64,000 nucleotides of DNA from Halomonas sp. Bachu 37. Its GTDB lineage: Bacteria > Pseudomonadota > Gammaproteobacteria > Pseudomonadales > Halomonadaceae. Where the stretch lies: positions 310,001 to 374,000 of the forward strand of contig NZ_CP137552.1 in the NCBI RefSeq assembly GCF_039691755.1, written 5' to 3'. Made by a program: the position numbers and the translations under genes. The notes beneath the pieces were generated by a model, which saw only the letters and a list, made by a program, of their open reading frames with translations, was not told the origin of the DNA and did not search any database. This document shows, piece by piece, positions 1 to 10,375 of this stretch; within the stretch, counting starts at the first letter, position 1; each line of letters opens with the position of its first letter.

Positions 1-277
1 AACGAATCCACGAGTGAAATCCGCGCCTTGACAGCGCTCGGCAGACAAACTGGTGGTAAGCATAGATGCAAGACCTTAGTTTAACATGCACCACGACAGT
101 GGATTAGCCCATCCATGACTGGCTCACCGGCACGACTTGACCCATGCGGGTCGACAGGATGACCACCGCAAAAGGTTGAGACAACTTGTTTATCAGCTAC
201 GCTGATCAATAAGCCGTCACATGGAGAAACTTTGCCTTCATGTACGCGATTCCCACTAACGGATTAGAGGTGTTCCC

Positions 278-460
278 ATGGCAACGGGTTCGGAAGACAA
301 GGCAAAAGGCGCCGCCAGCAAAGCCACAGGCAAGGCGAAGGAAGCGGCAGGCAAGGCGACCGGCGATAACAAGACGCAGGCCAAAGGTAAGGTGCAGCAG
401 GCAAAAGGCGAGCTGCAGAAAGGCAAGGGCGAGGCCAAGGAGAGCCAGAAAAAGAAATAG
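278..460 (+). CDS. CsbD-family small stress protein
   Basis: This encodes a 60-residue, very hydrophilic Lys/Ala/Gly-rich protein built from repeated KGxxxKxxGKAKE-like units, as in CsbD/YjbJ general-stress proteins, which are about 60-70 residues long. The start at 278 is chosen because the CsbD pattern begins with MATGSEDKAKGAA and GAGG lies about 10 bases upstream. A GC-rich stem-loop follows within 35 bases, so the gene is probably monocistronic. The molecular role of CsbD proteins is unclear; in other bacteria they are induced by general stress. The lysine-rich repeats could also suggest a DNA- or RNA-associated protein, but I see no motif that proves it. Confidence 0.8.
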   Translation: MATGSEDKAKGAASKATGKAKEAAGKATGDNKTQAKGKVQQAKGELQKGKGEAKESQKKK

Positions 461-493
461 CCAGCTATATATTGGTATCGGACTGACATGCAG

Positions 494-515
494 CAGGGGG
501 GCTTCGGCCCCCCTG
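494..515 (+). terminator. Terminator after the CsbD gene
   Basis: A perfect 9-bp stem (CAGGGGGGC / GCCCCCCTG) closes on a TTCG tetraloop and is followed by a short T-rich stretch. It lies 34 bases after the csbD-like stop. Confidence 0.8.
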
Positions 516-784
516 TTGTCGTTTAATGCTTATATTTCTGTTTCCAGGTCGGTTTTTTGAATTTTTTGCTGAATGGAACGAAAGCTGCAGGAACTACTAT
601 TCGCCTTTGGTCTTGCGGATATGGATTTGCCTGAGAATCGGCACAGAATTGCGCAGTCTGAGCCAAAACAGCAAGCAAGCCCGGTGATATTGTCCATGAG
701 CCCTGTCGGCAAAAAAAAAGAAAAAGCCGACGCAAGAATTCGAAACGACTTAGCTTGGCGCTTTCAATCAAGAGGAAACCTGAC

Positions 785-1846
785 ATGTACAAGATGACTC
801 GAATTGCGGTTGCCGTTGGCGTATGTGCCGGTATTACTACCTTTTCCGCCATGGCAGATGCAGCGGAGAAAGAGTGGCGCATGGCGACTCCCTGGAGCGG
901 TGGTCCCTGGCTCGAGCGTGACGCCCAGATGTTCGCCGACCGCGTCAATCAACTTTCCGATGGCGAAATCGAAATCGAAGTGTTCCCCGGCGGCACGCTG
1001 GGCAGCGCCCTGCGCGTAACCAACACGGTCAAGTCCGGCGTGGCCGAGGTCAGCCACAATTACATTAATTACGACTACGGCTCCGATCCGACCACGGCAC
1101 TGCTGGCGGGCCATTCCAGTGGCTTGACGCCTGAAGAGTTCATGTTGTGGATGTATGAGGGCGGCGGTGCGCAAATGTACGAAGAGTATCGCCGTGACCA
1201 GTTCGATGTGGTCGCGTTTCCTTGCGCCATCTTGGGAACGGAAGTGTTCCTGCACTCCAACAAGCGCGTGGAAACCCTGGAAGACTTCCAAGGGCTGCGC
1301 CTGCGCACTTCCGGTGCATGGTCGGAGCTGGCGTCGCGACTTGGTGCATCCACCGTGGTCATGTCGGGAGGCGATATCTATAGCGCACTCGAGCGCGGCG
1401 TGATCGATGCCGCCGAGTGGGGCAGCCCCGAGATGAACCGGCCGACCGGCTTCCAGGAAGTGGCGCAGTACGTGATCCTTCCCGGTGTTCACCAGTCCGG
1501 TGGCTTCCTCGAGTGCCAGGTCAACGAAGATACCTGGAACGAGCTCAGCGAAGACGACCAGGAAATGCTGCGGCTGGCGGGCAAGCTGAGCGTGTTCGAG
1601 ACCTGGCTGGCCAGCTCTTTTGCCGACCTGGAAGCCTATCAGGAGCTGATCGATGGGCCCAACGAGATCGTCCACCTGGACCAGGAATTCATCGACACCA
1701 TCTATGAAGAAACGGTGAAGTGGGAAGACGAATACGCCGCGGACAATGAGTGGTTCGCCCGTGTCCTGGAGTCCCAGCGTGACTTCAAGGAGACCATGAA
1801 TACCTGGCCGGCCTATCGTCTGCCGATCGGTACCATGGGGCGTTAA
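785..1846 (+). CDS. TRAP transporter substrate-binding protein (DctP family)
   Basis: This is the periplasmic solute receptor of a TRAP transporter, 353 residues. ATG 785 is chosen over the ATG at 755 because AGAGG sits 9 bases upstream and the protein then begins with a clean signal peptide (MYKMTRIAVAV..., cleavage probably after ADA near residue 26). The mature part carries the DctP fold. Near residue 180 is the LRLRTSG segment with the arginine that usually grips the substrate carboxylate, followed by the segment GVIDAAEWGSP. A similar AEW motif occurs in 2-oxoacid/lactate-binding members such as TakP, so an organic acid ligand is likely but not proved. The two membrane subunits follow directly. 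The hairpin at about 1897-1919 may let this gene be expressed above them. Confidence 0.9.
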   Translation: MYKMTRIAVAVGVCAGITTFSAMADAAEKEWRMATPWSGGPWLERDAQMFADRVNQLSDGEIEIEVFPGGTLGSALRVTNTVKSGVAEVSHNYINYDYGSDPTTALLAGHSSGLTPEEFMLWMYEGGGAQMYEEYRRDQFDVVAFPCAILGTEVFLHSNKRVETLEDFQGLRLRTSGAWSELASRLGASTVVMSGGDIYSALERGVIDAAEWGSPEMNRPTGFQEVAQYVILPGVHQSGGFLECQVNEDTWNELSEDDQEMLRLAGKLSVFETWLASSFADLEAYQELIDGPNEIVHLDQEFIDTIYEETVKWEDEYAADNEWFARVLESQRDFKETMNTWPAYRLPIGTMGR

Positions 1847-1896
1847 CGCAACCCGGGTACGTTTGAAATATCCGCCTGGATGGAAATCTGCATGAC

Positions 1897-1919
1897 AAGA
1901 GAGGCCTAGCGCCTCTCTT
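1897..1919 (+). terminator. Intercistronic stem-loop between receptor and permease genes
   Basis: A 9-bp stem (AAGAGAGGC pairing with GCCTCTCTT, loop CTAGC) ends in a short T run. It sits between dctP-like and dctQ-like genes of one operon, so it probably acts as a partial terminator or a 3' end stabiliser giving more receptor than permease. No experiment is implied by the sequence alone. Confidence 0.6.
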
Positions 1920-1968
1920 TATGCGTTTATCGGCGTTTTCGTTCTTTTCATGCAATGGATTATCCCCC

Positions 1969-2484
1969 ATGAAACTCATACACGCGCTTGAAGCACTGAC
2001 GCGCTGGGCCGGCTGGCTTGGTGCGGTGCTGGTCTTTCCCTTGATTGGTGCTTTGGTTTACGAAGTCTTCAGCCGCTATGTGATCGGGCGGCCAACCCTA
2101 TGGGCTTTTGAAATCAGCTACATGGTGATGGGAGCGATCTTCATGCTGGGCATGGCCAATGCGTTGCGAGTCGGCCAGCATGTCAGCGTCGACCTGGTTT
2201 CGCTGCAGTTGTCCCGGCGAGCCAACGCCCTGGTACGCGTCGTGGGCTATCTCTGCTTCCTGCCCTTGCTAGTCTGGCTGGTGTGGGAGTTGTTCGCCTA
2301 CGCTTCCCAGGCCTTCGAAAGCAACGAGCGCTCCGGTCGTTCGGCCTGGAATCCCGTGATATGGCCGATCCTGACGGTCTGGTTCGTCGGTTTCGCGCTG
2401 CTCGCGTTGCAGGTATTGGCCGAGCTCCTTAAAGCGGCATTGGTAATCATGGGCCGCTCGCATCAAGAGGAGCCAAGCTCATGA
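1969..2484 (+). CDS. TRAP transporter small permease (DctQ family)
   Basis: This is the small membrane subunit of the TRAP system, 171 residues, with four predicted transmembrane segments. The first starts at about residue 14 (AGWLGAVLVFPLIGALVYEV) and contains the FSRYVIGRPT loop typical of DctQ. The upstream in-frame ATG at 1921 would add 16 residues not expected for the family, so ATG 1969 is preferred, although its ribosome site is weak. The stop overlaps the next gene's start in an ATGA arrangement, so translation of the two membrane subunits is probably coupled. It should pair with the large subunit in the inner membrane to drive sodium-dependent uptake. Confidence 0.88.
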   Translation: MKLIHALEALTRWAGWLGAVLVFPLIGALVYEVFSRYVIGRPTLWAFEISYMVMGAIFMLGMANALRVGQHVSVDLVSLQLSRRANALVRVVGYLCFLPLLVWLVWELFAYASQAFESNERSGRSAWNPVIWPILTVWFVGFALLALQVLAELLKAALVIMGRSHQEEPSS

Positions 2485-3809
2485 GCAGTTACCTTTCGCT
2501 ACTGATGTTTCCGGCCCTGATGGTCTTCATCATCGCCGGGTTTCCCATCGCCTTCTCGATGATTCTCGTCGCGGCCTTTTTCGGTATCATCCAGTTCGGC
2601 GATGTTGCTGCTTATCAGCTGTTGACGAAAATCGAGGATACCGCTTCCAATTCCATCCTTGCTGCGGTCCCGCTGTTTATCTTCATGGGGTCGATGCTGG
2701 AGCGCTCGGGGATAGCCGAGAGGCTATTTGAAGCCATCCATATGTGGACCCGGCGCTTGCCCGGCGGGTTGGGCGTCGGCGCTATCGTGATGGGCACTCT
2801 GTTCGCCGCCTCCAGCGGTGTAGTGGGCGCCACCGAGGCGGTCATCGGCATGTTGGCCGTACCGGTAATGCTCAAGCACCATTACGACAAGAGCCTGATA
2901 TCCGGCACTATCTGCGCCAGTGGTTCATTGGGTACGGCGATTCCTCCTTCCATTACCGTTGTCGTCCTGGGTCCGGTTGCTGGCGTTTCCGTCGGTTCGC
3001 TATTCAGCGGCCTGCTGATTCCCGGTTTCCTGATGGCGGTGATGTTTCTGGTGTATATCATCGGCGTCTCCTATCTCAAGCCGGCGATGGCGCCTCGTGT
3101 GGTGGAAGACGAGCCGGAGATAAGCTGGTCGGACAAGATGCGCATCACCCTGGTAGCGCTGTTGCCCACCATGTTGCTGATCTTCACCGTGCTGGGCACG
3201 ATATTGCTGGGTCTGGCTACGCCTACCGAAGCGGCGGCTTGTGGGGCGCTGGGCTCGATATTGCTGGCGCTGGCTTATCGCAACCTTAACCGTGAGGTGC
3301 TATGGCACGCTGCGATCAAGACCATGAATATCTCGGCCATGATCCTGCTGATCGTCATGGGCGGCAGCATGTTCGCTGGCGTGTTCTTCGCCTCAGGAGG
3401 CATGGCCACGGTACAGTCGCTGCTGATGGATACCGGCCTGAGCCCCTGGGTGATTCTCGGCTTGATCCTGCTGATCGCCTTCATTGCCGGCTTCGTGCTC
3501 GACCTGATCTCGGTGGTGCTGATCATCATTCCCGTGGCGATGCCGATCGTGCGTATGCTCGGGTTCGATGAAATCTGGTTCTGCGTGGCGTTCCTGGTGG
3601 TGTTGCAAACCAGTTACCTTACGCCTCCCCTGGCCCCGGCCATCTTCTACCTGCGGGCGATCACGCCTCCCGAAATCACCCTCAAGCACATGTACTGGGG
3701 CGTGGTTCCCTTCATCCTTGCCCAGCTCGTGGTACTGGCGCTGGTACTGGCATTCCCCAGCCTGGCCCTGTGGCTGCCGGACCTGATGAGCGGACCCTCC
3801 TGGCGCTGA
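2481..3809 (+). CDS. TRAP transporter large permease (DctM family)
   Basis: This is the transport channel subunit, 442 residues with about 12 transmembrane segments. Family hallmarks are the early GFPIAFSMILVA helix, the conserved SGVVGATEAVIGMLAVPVM region near residue 115, CASGSLGTAIPPS near residue 145 and a C-terminal TPPLAPAIFYLRAI segment. It follows the DctQ-like gene with a 4-base ATGA overlap, and GAGGAG precedes the start. Together with the receptor at 785 it forms a complete tripartite sodium-driven importer. The PPS and TPP(L)xP motifs are usual in this ion-transporter superfamily. Its length is normal. Confidence 0.93.
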   Translation: MSSYLSLLMFPALMVFIIAGFPIAFSMILVAAFFGIIQFGDVAAYQLLTKIEDTASNSILAAVPLFIFMGSMLERSGIAERLFEAIHMWTRRLPGGLGVGAIVMGTLFAASSGVVGATEAVIGMLAVPVMLKHHYDKSLISGTICASGSLGTAIPPSITVVVLGPVAGVSVGSLFSGLLIPGFLMAVMFLVYIIGVSYLKPAMAPRVVEDEPEISWSDKMRITLVALLPTMLLIFTVLGTILLGLATPTEAAACGALGSILLALAYRNLNREVLWHAAIKTMNISAMILLIVMGGSMFAGVFFASGGMATVQSLLMDTGLSPWVILGLILLIAFIAGFVLDLISVVLIIIPVAMPIVRMLGFDEIWFCVAFLVVLQTSYLTPPLAPAIFYLRAITPPEITLKHMYWGVVPFILAQLVVLALVLAFPSLALWLPDLMSGPSWR

Positions 3810-3824
3810 TTGCCTGTCGATCCC

Positions 3825-3848
3825 AAACGCCGCCTTCGGGCGGCGTTT
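3825..3848. terminator. Bidirectional terminator between TRAP operon and thiC
   Basis: A perfect 10-bp stem (AAACGCCGCC / GGCGGCGTTT) with a TTCG loop lies between two convergent operons. A-rich and T-rich flanks on the two sides let it work in both directions. Confidence 0.85.
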
Positions 3849-3879
3849 GCGTTGTACCTTTCGCACTCGCAGGTATAGG

Positions 3880-6520
<2,641 letters not shown>

Positions 6521-6649
6521 GATGCCTCCGGTGATGATGATCCGGAGGGTGGGCGAATAAGACCGAGGGAATGGCGCGGAAAGGTGGCGTGCGATCGTGA
6601 GAGAGCTAGCCATGGCCATCGCTTGATCCCTACGCCGGTACCCGCGCCG

Positions 6650-6770
6650 CTCGTAGTGTGAGTAGCAGCGCATTAGCCGGATCAGGTTCAGCGGGACCAG
6701 CACTTGGCAGCAAAAAATGCTCACCCTGCGCCATCTCAGCCGGATTTCACCGGCACCCCGTCAAGCTGTT
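6650..6770 (-). promoter_or_regulatory. TPP riboswitch (THI element) of tenA-thiC
   Basis: Reading the minus strand, the conserved THI-box blocks appear in order: GGGGTGCC, then GGCTGAGA, then CTGAACCTGATC followed by CGGCTAATGC. These are the signatures of the thiamine pyrophosphate aptamer. The aptamer ends about 130 bases before the tenA start, leaving room for an expression platform. TPP binding is expected to repress tenA and thiC. The variable P3 arm includes a T-run (positions 6713-6718 on plus appear as AAAAAA). The exact 5' and 3' limits are approximate. Confidence 0.93.
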
Positions 6771-6865
6771 CGTTAGCGGAGTGTAGAAGGCGGGTGGTGG
6801 AGATGCAATGGTGCATGATGGCGCAGCCCACTTTCATCCGCGTAAACGGCACCGGTGCTGCTTCG

Positions 6866-7252
6866 TTATCGCTTGGATTCAATACTTTTCCAAACCAGCC
6901 CAACCAACAAAATCGCCAGTACGGCGAACAGTAGGGCGGCGCCCGTGGAATTCAGCACCTGCAGGGTTAGGCCTGAAACGACCAGCCAGAGTGCTGGGAT
7001 GATGGCGGCGATACAGAGGGCGAACCCCCGCAGCAGGATAAGCATCAGCCCCAGCGTGGTGACCGCCGTGGGGTCGGCGTGTATGCCGAACACTTCTGCC
7101 TGGTGCCAGGAGCCGCCGCTCAGCGGCGCCGTCAGCGGCATGATGATCAGGCTGAAGCCGGTGATGGCGATGCCTATGGCAACCGGTGGGTTTGTTGCGC
7201 TCGGTGCGTTATCCATTCCCCATCCCGTTAGCGCAATCCATACCAGCAGCAC
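6866..7252 (-). CDS. Unrecognised small membrane protein, possibly 5'-frameshifted
   Basis: The open frame encodes 128 residues from a GTG, with about four hydrophobic segments (for example AIGIAITGFSLIIMPL and GLMLILLRGFALCIAAIIPA) and a polar loop SGGSWHQAEVFGIHADPT. I do not recognise the family. No ribosome site is evident before the GTG, and the same frame is open upstream only to about 7280. In another frame, a GTG overlapping the aldo/keto reductase stop (GTGA) begins a hydrophobic stretch, AQYWFVNTVFVLIWLRF, that would join this gene after a one-base shift near 7265. The true gene may therefore be longer and broken, or contain a sequence error. Confidence 0.5.
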   Translation of the reverse strand: MLLVWIALTGWGMDNAPSATNPPVAIGIAITGFSLIIMPLTAPLSGGSWHQAEVFGIHADPTAVTTLGLMLILLRGFALCIAAIIPALWLVVSGLTLQVLNSTGAALLFAVLAILLVGLVWKSIESKR

Positions 7253-7333
7253 GGCCTTGATTATGAAAGCGTAGCCATATCAGCACAAATACCGTATTCA
7301 CAAACCAGTACTGGGCCGTTGAGTGGCTCGCCC

Positions 7334-8155
7334 TCACACCATTTGCAATGACTGCTTGCGCGTTGGCGGGGGATAGGCAGCGTCGATTTGCGCCAGGTCA
7401 TCGTCGTCGAGTCTGAGCTTATCAGCATCAAAATTCTGTTTGAGATGCTCTAGGTTCACGGCTTTAGGAATGGCAATCACACCGGGGTGACGTAGTGCCC
7501 AGGCGAGGGCGACTTGAGCGGGGGTGGCGCTGTGTTTGTCGGCGATGCGTTGCAGGGCGGCGTCGCGCAGCAGGGCGCCGCCTTGCCCGATCGGGCAGTA
7601 GGCCATGAGCGGCATGCTGTGTCGTGCCTGCCAGGGCAGCACGTCGTACTCGATGCCGCGGGCTCCTGGATTGTAGAGCACCTGATTGGTGGCGCAAGCG
7701 GGCGCATCGAGTTCTGCCAAGTCGTCAACGTCGAAGTTCGACACGCCCCAGCGCAGAATCTTGCCCTGTTCGCGCAGCCGCTCAAACGCTTCTACGGTTT
7801 CGCTCAGCGGGTACTGGCCGCGCCAGTGCAGCAAGTATAGATCGATAGTGTCGGTGCCTAATCGGCGCAGGCTGCGCTCGCAGGCGGCTAGTACCCCCTG
7901 GGTGCTGGCGTTGTGCGGGTAGATCTTGCTGACCAGATAGACTTCATCACGCCGGTCGCGAATTGCTTGGCCAACGATCTCTTCAGCGCCGCCCTCGGCA
8001 TACATCTCGGCGGTATCGATCAACGTCATGCCCAGGTCCAACCCTTCACGCAGTGCCCTGAACTCAGCGTGGCGCTGCCCGGCATTCTCGCCCATGTGCC
8101 AGGTGCCCTGGCCGATACGGGGTACGCTGTCGCCGCCTAGTTCGATCGTCTGCAT
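7334..8155 (-). CDS. Aldo/keto reductase
   Basis: This encodes a 273-residue NADPH-dependent aldo/keto reductase, a cytoplasmic TIM-barrel enzyme that reduces aldehydes and ketones. The catalytic tetrad is recognisable: aspartate and tyrosine in LIDTAEMYAEG, lysine in VYLVSKIYP and histidine in YLLHWRG. Later motifs RWGVSNFDVDDL and the C-terminal cofactor-binding stretch VIAIPKAVNLEHLKQN also fit the family. The physiological substrate cannot be told from sequence. A small membrane gene on the same strand lies immediately downstream and may once have been translationally coupled to it. Confidence 0.9.
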   Translation of the reverse strand: MQTIELGGDSVPRIGQGTWHMGENAGQRHAEFRALREGLDLGMTLIDTAEMYAEGGAEEIVGQAIRDRRDEVYLVSKIYPHNASTQGVLAACERSLRRLGTDTIDLYLLHWRGQYPLSETVEAFERLREQGKILRWGVSNFDVDDLAELDAPACATNQVLYNPGARGIEYDVLPWQARHSMPLMAYCPIGQGGALLRDAALQRIADKHSATPAQVALAWALRHPGVIAIPKAVNLEHLKQNFDADKLRLDDDDLAQIDAAYPPPTRKQSLQMV

Positions 8156-8186
8156 ATTCTCTTCCCGGTTGTGTTGCTTTTCTGAA

Positions 8187-8675
8187 TCATCCCAGAATCT
8201 GAGGATTGAGCTGCCAGGTGCTCCAGGTGAGCGCGCAGGCCAGGCTCACCCAGGCGAGGTAAGGCAGCAGCATTGCGCCGGCCAGTGGTTTGAGGCGCCA
8301 GAACATCATCAGAGTGATGGCGATCAGTAGCCACAACACTACCACACCGATAAAAGCGACTGCCCCCAGCTGCCAGACGAAGTAGAGCCAGCTCCACAGG
8401 GCATTGAGTGCCAGTTGCACTAGAAACATCACCAGTGCAGGTCGGGAACCTGGTTCGCGCCAGGCAAGCCAAGCGGAGATGCCCATCAATCCGTAAAGCG
8501 TTGTCCATATCGGCCCGAATAGCCAGGCTGGCGGCGCCCACGTGGGCTGCTGAAGTGTTTCGTAGAACGAGGCCGCATTGACAGAGGCGATGGCACCAAT
8601 GGCGGCGGCGAGGTAGGCCAGCACCAGCCAGCCGATGAGACCCTTGATTTGTTTGCTGCGGGAGAGCTCACGCAT
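8187..8675 (-). CDS. tspO: TspO/MBR family tryptophan-rich sensory protein
   Basis: This is a 162-residue integral membrane protein with five predicted helices. The family signatures are present: FYETLQQPTWAPPAWLFGPIWTTLYGLMG in the first half (short motif WAPPAW and GPIWTTLY) and NALWSWLYF, followed by a last helix ending ALTWSTWQLNP. TspO proteins bind tetrapyrroles and cholesterol-like ligands and modulate stress or pigment responses. It lies 31 bases upstream of the aldo/keto reductase on the same strand, so the two may share a transcript. No carotenoid or tetrapyrrole genes are nearby to indicate a specific ligand. Confidence 0.93.
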   Translation of the reverse strand: MRELSRSKQIKGLIGWLVLAYLAAAIGAIASVNAASFYETLQQPTWAPPAWLFGPIWTTLYGLMGISAWLAWREPGSRPALVMFLVQLALNALWSWLYFVWQLGAVAFIGVVVLWLLIAITLMMFWRLKPLAGAMLLPYLAWVSLACALTWSTWQLNPQILG

Positions 8676-9064
8676 GAATATTCCTACTTAGGTTGGCGAA
8701 AATCGCTTCAAGGGTAGTGCGGGGTGGTGAATTCGGCCATGGCGGGTGACGTTCGACCGCAGGAATCGCGTCTCAACAGGGCGGCAACTGCGCCTGGTGA
8801 TCGACGCGGCGCAGGAGACGGACCCCAGGCCGACGCCTTCGCCCGATGGGTGCTGGCGAAAGGGATGGGTGGCCGATGTGTCGTTCAGGTCTTGGTATTC
8901 CGTTCTGTTGGATATTTTTAGATTCGCCGCAAACGCCCAATCTTGCATTGTCGTCCATAAGCCCATCCTTAACAGGTACAATGACTGGCCACGGCAGCTG
9001 TGCTGCCAACGTATTCAAGCAGGTCGGTTGGCTGATTAATTTTTATGGGAAACAGGTAGTGGTC
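8676..9064. other. Non-coding gap between tspO and the TPR-like gene
   Basis: These 389 bases lie between divergent genes. Short overlapping open frames exist on both strands but none has a convincing ribosome site or a protein pattern I recognise. The segment must contain the promoters of tspO (minus) and of the gene at 9065 (plus). I cannot define either promoter with confidence. Confidence 0.4.
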
Positions 9065-9508
9065 ATGATCAACACCAAGATATACAAGGCGGTTTACGAA
9101 CTCGCTGAAAAGCTGATGAAGGCCGCTGCCAAGGATGACCGCGCTACCTTCGAGGCGCTGTATGCCGAGTTGCGGGCGATTTGCACCGAACACGAGCACA
9201 CCGAGAAGGACCACCCGGAGCAGTGGGAAACCCTGGCTGACTTCACTGAAGAGCTGGAGGAGGCGCTGCCGATCTATCAAAAGGCGCTCGATAAGGCCAT
9301 TACCAAGCCGTCGAAAGATCATATCGCTTCCATCGGCTACTCGATGGCGACGCTGCAAGTCGAACTAGGCCAGACGGATGACGCTATCCAGCGTCTGAAG
9401 CATGCTCAGGCCAGCGCCCAGGGCATCGAAGATAACGATTTGAAAGCAGAAATCGATGAGCTGCTCAAAAAACTAACCACCGGCCAGGAACCCCATTTTG
9501 ACCAATAA
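9065..9508 (+). CDS. Helical TPR-like hypothetical protein
   Basis: This encodes a 147-residue, acidic, all-helical protein. ATG 9065 is chosen because the protein pattern starts with MINTKIYKAVYELAEKL and the upstream extension from 8846 reads like non-coding sequence. The middle and C-terminal parts resemble tetratricopeptide repeats (ALPIYQKALDKAI and IGYSMATLQVELGQTDDAIQRLK), where a helix pair ends with the TPR-type alanine/proline pattern. It overlaps the following YehS-like gene by 11 bases, so the two are almost certainly co-translated. I know no established function. A scaffold or partner of the YehS-like protein is a reasonable inference. Confidence 0.75.
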   Translation: MINTKIYKAVYELAEKLMKAAAKDDRATFEALYAELRAICTEHEHTEKDHPEQWETLADFTEELEEALPIYQKALDKAITKPSKDHIASIGYSMATLQVELGQTDDAIQRLKHAQASAQGIEDNDLKAEIDELLKKLTTGQEPHFDQ

Positions 9509-9971
9509 CGATATCTTTCGCCGCATCCGTTATACCTTTGATTTAAAGGACAGCACCATCGTGGATATCTTCGCCCTGGCGAATGTCAGCATGACCCGGG
9601 CGCAGGTGGCGGCCTGGCTGAAAAAGGATGAAGACGACGCCTTTGTCACGATGAAGAACAAGGAGCTGGCGGCTTTCTTGAACGGGTTTATCAGCTTCAA
9701 GCGTGGCAAGCGCGAAGGCCCGCCGCCCGCGCCGGAAGCCCAGCTGAACAATAATATGGTGTTCCAGAAACTGCGCATTGCCCTGAACATGAAAGCGGAT
9801 GATGTGCTGGAAGTTTTTGAGTTGGTCGGACTACCGTTGAGTCATCACGAACTCAGCGCCTTTTTCCGCAAGCCGGGCCACAAGAATTACCGCGAATGCA
9901 AGGACCAGATGCTGCGCAATTTCCTGCTCGGCATCCAGCGCCAGTTGAGACCGAACGCGGATATTCTTTAA
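9498..9971 (+). CDS. YehS-like DUF1456 protein
   Basis: This encodes a 157-residue cytoplasmic protein of the DUF1456/YehS family. It holds two copies of the helical domain: the first from NNDIFRRIRYTFDL with AAWLKKDEDD and LAAFLNGFI, the second from NNNMVFQKLRIALNM with FFRKPGHKNYRECKDQ and LRNFLLGI. The repeated pattern and length match E. coli YehS. The start is TTG at 9498, inside the 3' end of the preceding gene, so translation is probably coupled. Function is unknown; a nucleic acid or helical-partner role has been suggested for such small duplicated domains, but nothing here proves it. Confidence 0.88.
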   Translation: MTNNDIFRRIRYTFDLKDSTIVDIFALANVSMTRAQVAAWLKKDEDDAFVTMKNKELAAFLNGFISFKRGKREGPPPAPEAQLNNNMVFQKLRIALNMKADDVLEVFELVGLPLSHHELSAFFRKPGHKNYRECKDQMLRNFLLGIQRQLRPNADIL

Positions 9972-10375
9972 GTGAAAACCGATGGTAAAGAAGCTGGAAA
10001 TCGCAGGTAGACCAACGGGCCGGCTGCTTCCCTTCAAGTGGAGGATAGGCGGTTACATCATTAGGGGTGTCTCCTTTTACGAAAGCCTCCCCGGCACGAC
10101 GGTTCACCTTGAGGGGGGGTGTCTACTTGAATCGCCCCGGCGAAACTGACACCGTTACCGAACAGTACCGCCACCAGGCGGCACCTGATCGGACGGTGTA
10201 GCCCACACAGTCTCCAGCTTGACGAGATCAAGGTTGAATCCTTCAATGTAACTTGAAGATTTATAGAATTTTTCAATGACTTCTATAGCGGGCCAGAAGG
10301 TGTTTTCAATACCTGATGCGATCTAGAATCATAAAGGTCAGTCTAGCAAGCCACCATCCAGTCGAGGAGAATAAC
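9972..10375. other. Regulatory gap upstream of katG
   Basis: These 404 bases contain no credible gene. The last 150 bases are more AT-rich than the rest and carry clustered TTGAA/TTCAA half-sites (10234-10258) and an inverted TATAGA/TCTATA pair separated by 14 bases (10262-10287). These are candidate regulator sites for katG. The tetranucleotide spacing does not match a textbook OxyR site. Confidence 0.4.

Noticed and set aside
8846..9064. 5' extension of the TPR-like gene
   Set aside because: Residues before MINTKIYK look non-coding and lie in the promoter gap.
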